Assembly: GCA_020636075.1 (NCBI GenBank)
Contig: JACJYO010000001.1
Coordinates: 372,001 to 436,000 of the forward strand
Direction of reading: 5' to 3'
Source: Lewinellaceae bacterium
GTDB taxonomy: Bacteria > Bacteroidota > Bacteroidia > Chitinophagales > Saprospiraceae
DNA: 64,000 bases
Shown: one piece after another, positions 61,930-64,000 of the stretch
How the letters are laid out: every line of letters begins with the position of its first letter
Numbering within the stretch: position 1 is the stretch's first letter
Notes under the pieces: generated by a model
The model's input: only the letters and a program-made list of their open reading frames with translations
What the model was told of the DNA's origin: nothing
Database searches by the model: none
Position numbers and translations under genes: made by a program

Positions 61930-62960
61930 ACACGCGTATTCTTCTTTTGCTGATTCTTTTCGCGCTGTTCGCATCAACCGGTGCGTTACCGGCGCAGGCA
62001 AAAGTCCGCATTCGGGTGCTGGACGAAAACGACCAGCCGCTCAAGTTTGTTCGACTTACGCTATCCGGTGCAAATTTGCCCGTTGAAACGCAAAGCAACG
62101 GGGAGTTTAGCCTGGAATTCCCACCCGGCCAGAACGAAGTCATTTTTTACCCACCTGGCGGGTTTGAACGCATCGCTCCGCCCAATGGCCAGCTGTATTT
62201 GCCCGAAGATAAATCCCGCACCCTGACCATCTGGTTGGCCCGTAAAGGGAACGACAATCGGGAACTTGAGTCTTTCACTAAAATACTGAGCAAAAAAGAA
62301 CAGGAAAAGGCCGGTCTTCAAGCTGAAAATGAAAACCTGAAAAATCAACTCGGCCGACTTGAATCTGAACGGCAAACCACAACCGCTCAATACGATAGTC
62401 TAAAAGCAGTGCTTCGACAAAATACCGGGAACACGGTTGACCTGGAGCGGGAGATTGCAGACCTGCAGGCGGTCGTAGCGCTGAAACAGCAACTTTTTTA
62501 CAAACTTATTGCCGGCCAGCTACTCGTATATGCCGACCGGCTTAAGGACCTCCGCGATGCGCTGCCCCGGATAAGCGATGCTTTTATTGATCCACGGGCC
62601 ATGCAAGGATTCGAGCAAATTATTGCCCGGTACAATACGGCGCGTGACTCGGTGTTACAAAACTACCGCGGCAACGTGGAGATCGTTCGCAGCCTTTGGG
62701 GGGAAAGCAGTGCACGTGATTTGGACGCCGTGTACGAAAAAGCACTGGTTTCGGTGCACCAGCAGACCGTTTTACCGCTCAACACGTTTGTCCTTGACCA
62801 GTTTCGCGCGGTACGCGCCGAGGAGGTGCGCCCGGCTAAAGCCCGGAAAAAAGCCCAAAATTCGGCCAATGAAACATTTGCGAAGCTAAATGCAGCGATA
62901 CCGGGCCTGGAAACAAATACCCGGACCGCCCTTGCCAAATTGGAAGCCTTGATTCACTAA
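61926..62960 (+). CDS. Exported coiled-coil protein with CarboxypepD-regulatory-like domain
   Basis: 344 residues. Signal peptide 1-24 (ends LPAQA). Residues 25-105 are a beta-sandwich (KVRIRVLDENDQPLKFVRLTL ... NGEFSLEFPPGQNEVIFYPPGGFE), related in type to the domains of the upstream protein. A long heptad coiled coil (about 108-185) and a helical C-terminus with basic tail follow. Overlap of 4 nt with the EAD gene and 15-nt spacing to the next gene mark a tight operon. No recognised family. Confidence 0.68.
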   Translation: MNTRILLLLILFALFASTGALPAQAKVRIRVLDENDQPLKFVRLTLSGANLPVETQSNGEFSLEFPPGQNEVIFYPPGGFERIAPPNGQLYLPEDKSRTLTIWLARKGNDNRELESFTKILSKKEQEKAGLQAENENLKNQLGRLESERQTTTAQYDSLKAVLRQNTGNTVDLEREIADLQAVVALKQQLFYKLIAGQLLVYADRLKDLRDALPRISDAFIDPRAMQGFEQIIARYNTARDSVLQNYRGNVEIVRSLWGESSARDLDAVYEKALVSVHQQTVLPLNTFVLDQFRAVRAEEVRPAKARKKAQNSANETFAKLNAAIPGLETNTRTALAKLEALIH

Positions 62961-62975
62961 AAACGATCCATTGCC

Positions 62976-63734
62976 ATGAAAAAAATATTCAATTCTGGAT
63001 TATTGCCGGCGATCTGTTTGCTGGTTTCCGGCTGTACCAATAACAATTGTGATAAGAACGTAGCAGTGCTTGCCGTTCAGCCCAACACCAACCCGGCAGG
63101 ATACGAGGTCTTGCTAAAAACGGAAGGGTTCACCAACGATGCCGCCGTGATATTCGGCTCCGTGAAGGCGGAAACACGCGCAGGCGCCGAATCCGGCGAT
63201 ATCATTGCCAAAGTGCCTGCCGGCTTGCTGGGCAATGTTGAGATTAGCGTTGAGGAGGGCGATTGCCTGGCCCGTTTCGGGAATTTCAACGTGTCGGGCG
63301 GTTTGCCCAGCTCGGTACAGCCTTCGTTGCCTATTATCGTGATTCCGACACCACCGGCGTCTTACCCGACGCAGGGCATCGGCAATTTATGGGCAAATGC
63401 CGCCGGAACATTCGACGCCAGTGGCAATCCGGATCAATCGGTACTGATCGTGGAAGGGCTTACGGTTGGAGACGTCATTAATTTTGATTCGGATTATTCT
63501 GTGGAATTCAATTCAACGGATCCAAACCTAAACAACAACCCCGTTTCCGGTTTTGCCAATATCAAAACCGGGGAAATCTATATGGAAATAGACCGCACCT
63601 TAAAAGGCGGAGTGGTGGAACATTTTGACGGACAATTTATCGCAGTGCCCGTTTTTCTGCCTTCCAACACTGTTTTTGCCATGTTACTCGTTTCCCGGGA
63701 AACAGGCCGGCAATTGCTGCTTTTTCACGCCTGA
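62976..63734 (+). CDS. IPT/TIG-domain lipoprotein
   Basis: 252 residues. Lipobox VSGC (about C20) then TNNNCDK. Residues 30-105 fit an IPT/TIG immunoglobulin-like fold (VLAVQPNTNPAGYEVLLKTEGFTNDAAVIFGSVKAE ... VEISVEEGDCLARFGNFNV). A Ser/Pro linker and a second beta-rich domain (about 135-252) follow. Third gene of the operon with the EAD protein. Function unknown; likely surface or periplasmic. Confidence 0.72.
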   Translation: MKKIFNSGLLPAICLLVSGCTNNNCDKNVAVLAVQPNTNPAGYEVLLKTEGFTNDAAVIFGSVKAETRAGAESGDIIAKVPAGLLGNVEISVEEGDCLARFGNFNVSGGLPSSVQPSLPIIVIPTPPASYPTQGIGNLWANAAGTFDASGNPDQSVLIVEGLTVGDVINFDSDYSVEFNSTDPNLNNNPVSGFANIKTGEIYMEIDRTLKGGVVEHFDGQFIAVPVFLPSNTVFAMLLVSRETGRQLLLFHA

Positions 63735-63739
63735 GCAGG

Positions 63740-64000
63740 TTAAAGCCGGCCGGCATACCGCACACCAAGGGAGATCGTGGAGTACGAACCTTTTTTTACG
63801 CCATACGAATCGTCAAAGGCGGGTAGCGCCTGCCAACCCAAACTGACACTCCACTGTGGGTTGATCACCCATTGGCCGCCCAGGCCTGCGAACAACAGCC
63901 AGTTCACCTGACGCAGGCTGCCTTTGTAGCGTTTTTCAAAGGAACTGAAATAGCCCACACTGCCAAACAAATAGAATCGCTGCCCGGATGTTGTACTGGC
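63740..64000 (-). CDS. Outer-membrane beta-barrel protein, 3' part only
   Basis: The last ~86 codons of a minus-strand gene whose start lies beyond the right edge. The segment is barrel-like with alternating aromatic/glycine strands (RFYLFGSVGYFSSFEKRYK, NWLLFAGLGGQWVINPQWSVSLGWQALPAF, STISLGVRYAGRL). It converges on the IPT lipoprotein gene with 5 nt between the stops. Confidence 0.6.
   Translation of the reverse strand, partial: ASTTSGQRFYLFGSVGYFSSFEKRYKGSLRQVNWLLFAGLGGQWVINPQWSVSLGWQALPAFDDSYGVKKGSYSTISLGVRYAGRL

Noticed and set aside
61021..63734. A known anti-phage system
   Set aside because: No nuclease, NADase, protease, NACHT or TIR domain is encoded in or next to the operon; only the adaptor-like domain points that way.
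1..64000. tRNA, rRNA, CRISPR arrays, integrase or transposase genes
   Set aside because: None was recognised on reading both strands; small RNA genes without strong structure could be missed by eye.

Overview
The window looks like chromosomal DNA of an aerobic member of the Bacteroidota, most likely the Saprospiria (Lewinella/Haliscomenobacter relatives). The signs are: type IX secretion (T9SS) C-terminal sorting domains on two proteins; many short outer-membrane beta-barrels and lipoproteins; a hybrid histidine kinase/response regulator/AraC protein; promoters of the TAnnTTTG type with no clear Shine-Dalgarno sequences; and an alternative complex III (ACIII) operon joined to a cytochrome c oxidase. 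The class-level placement is inference. I see no rRNA, tRNA, CRISPR array, prophage or transposase gene.

Layout. 1-10.7 kb: a dioxygenase, then an acetate-use block (acs, a DUF4212 plus sodium:solute symporter pair, and a membrane-bound hybrid regulator), interrupted by a minus-strand carbonic anhydrase and SulP transporter pair that looks like bicarbonate supply. 10.8-21.9 kb: envelope and secreted proteins (beta-barrel, DUF6268, a bile-acid/sodium symporter-family carrier, serine hydrolase, M14 carboxypeptidase, a DUF4331 gene pair with a TPR protein, a T9SS cargo protein, YceI). 22.1-25.6 kb: housekeeping and metabolism (rplS, cyclase, pruA, coaD). 25.7-43.4 kb: a respiratory superlocus on the minus strand, actABCDEF - coxB - coxA - ctaB - two subunit III genes - subunit IV, followed after a terminator by assembly-type genes (SCO-like, DUF420, a CPMCR protein). 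43.7-45.2 kb: two tandem beta-barrel paralogues of the one at 10.9 kb. 45.4-49.6 kb: arginine deiminase, thioesterase, YihY/BrkB and a MoxR/Mg-chelatase-like ATPase, all plus strand. 49.6-57 kb: esterase, HxlR regulator with a divergent NADP oxidoreductase, M48 and M28 peptidases, rpiB, a T9SS subtilase. 57-61 kb: ACMSD-like amidohydrolase, xylB, xylA. 61-64 kb: an operon of an effector-associated-domain membrane protein, a coiled-coil periplasmic protein and an IPT lipoprotein, then a partial beta-barrel gene.

How the genes work together. The respiratory locus encodes a complete quinol-to-oxygen chain: ACIII oxidises menaquinol and passes electrons through c hemes to the CuA site of the oxidase. 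Its most unusual member is oxidase subunit II, which carries an in-frame C-terminal OmpA peptidoglycan-binding domain, so the respiratory complex may be tied to the cell wall. The SCO-like protein next door has lost the copper ligands of the SCO family. Acetate uptake and activation, proline/glutamate oxidation (pruA), arginine deimination and xylose use indicate a heterotroph that feeds on small organic acids, amino acids and sugars released by its secreted peptidases. Two non-coding hairpin elements with repeat-like arms lie between genes at 52.4 and 56.8 kb, and a perfect 25-bp inverted repeat lies at 3.0 kb.
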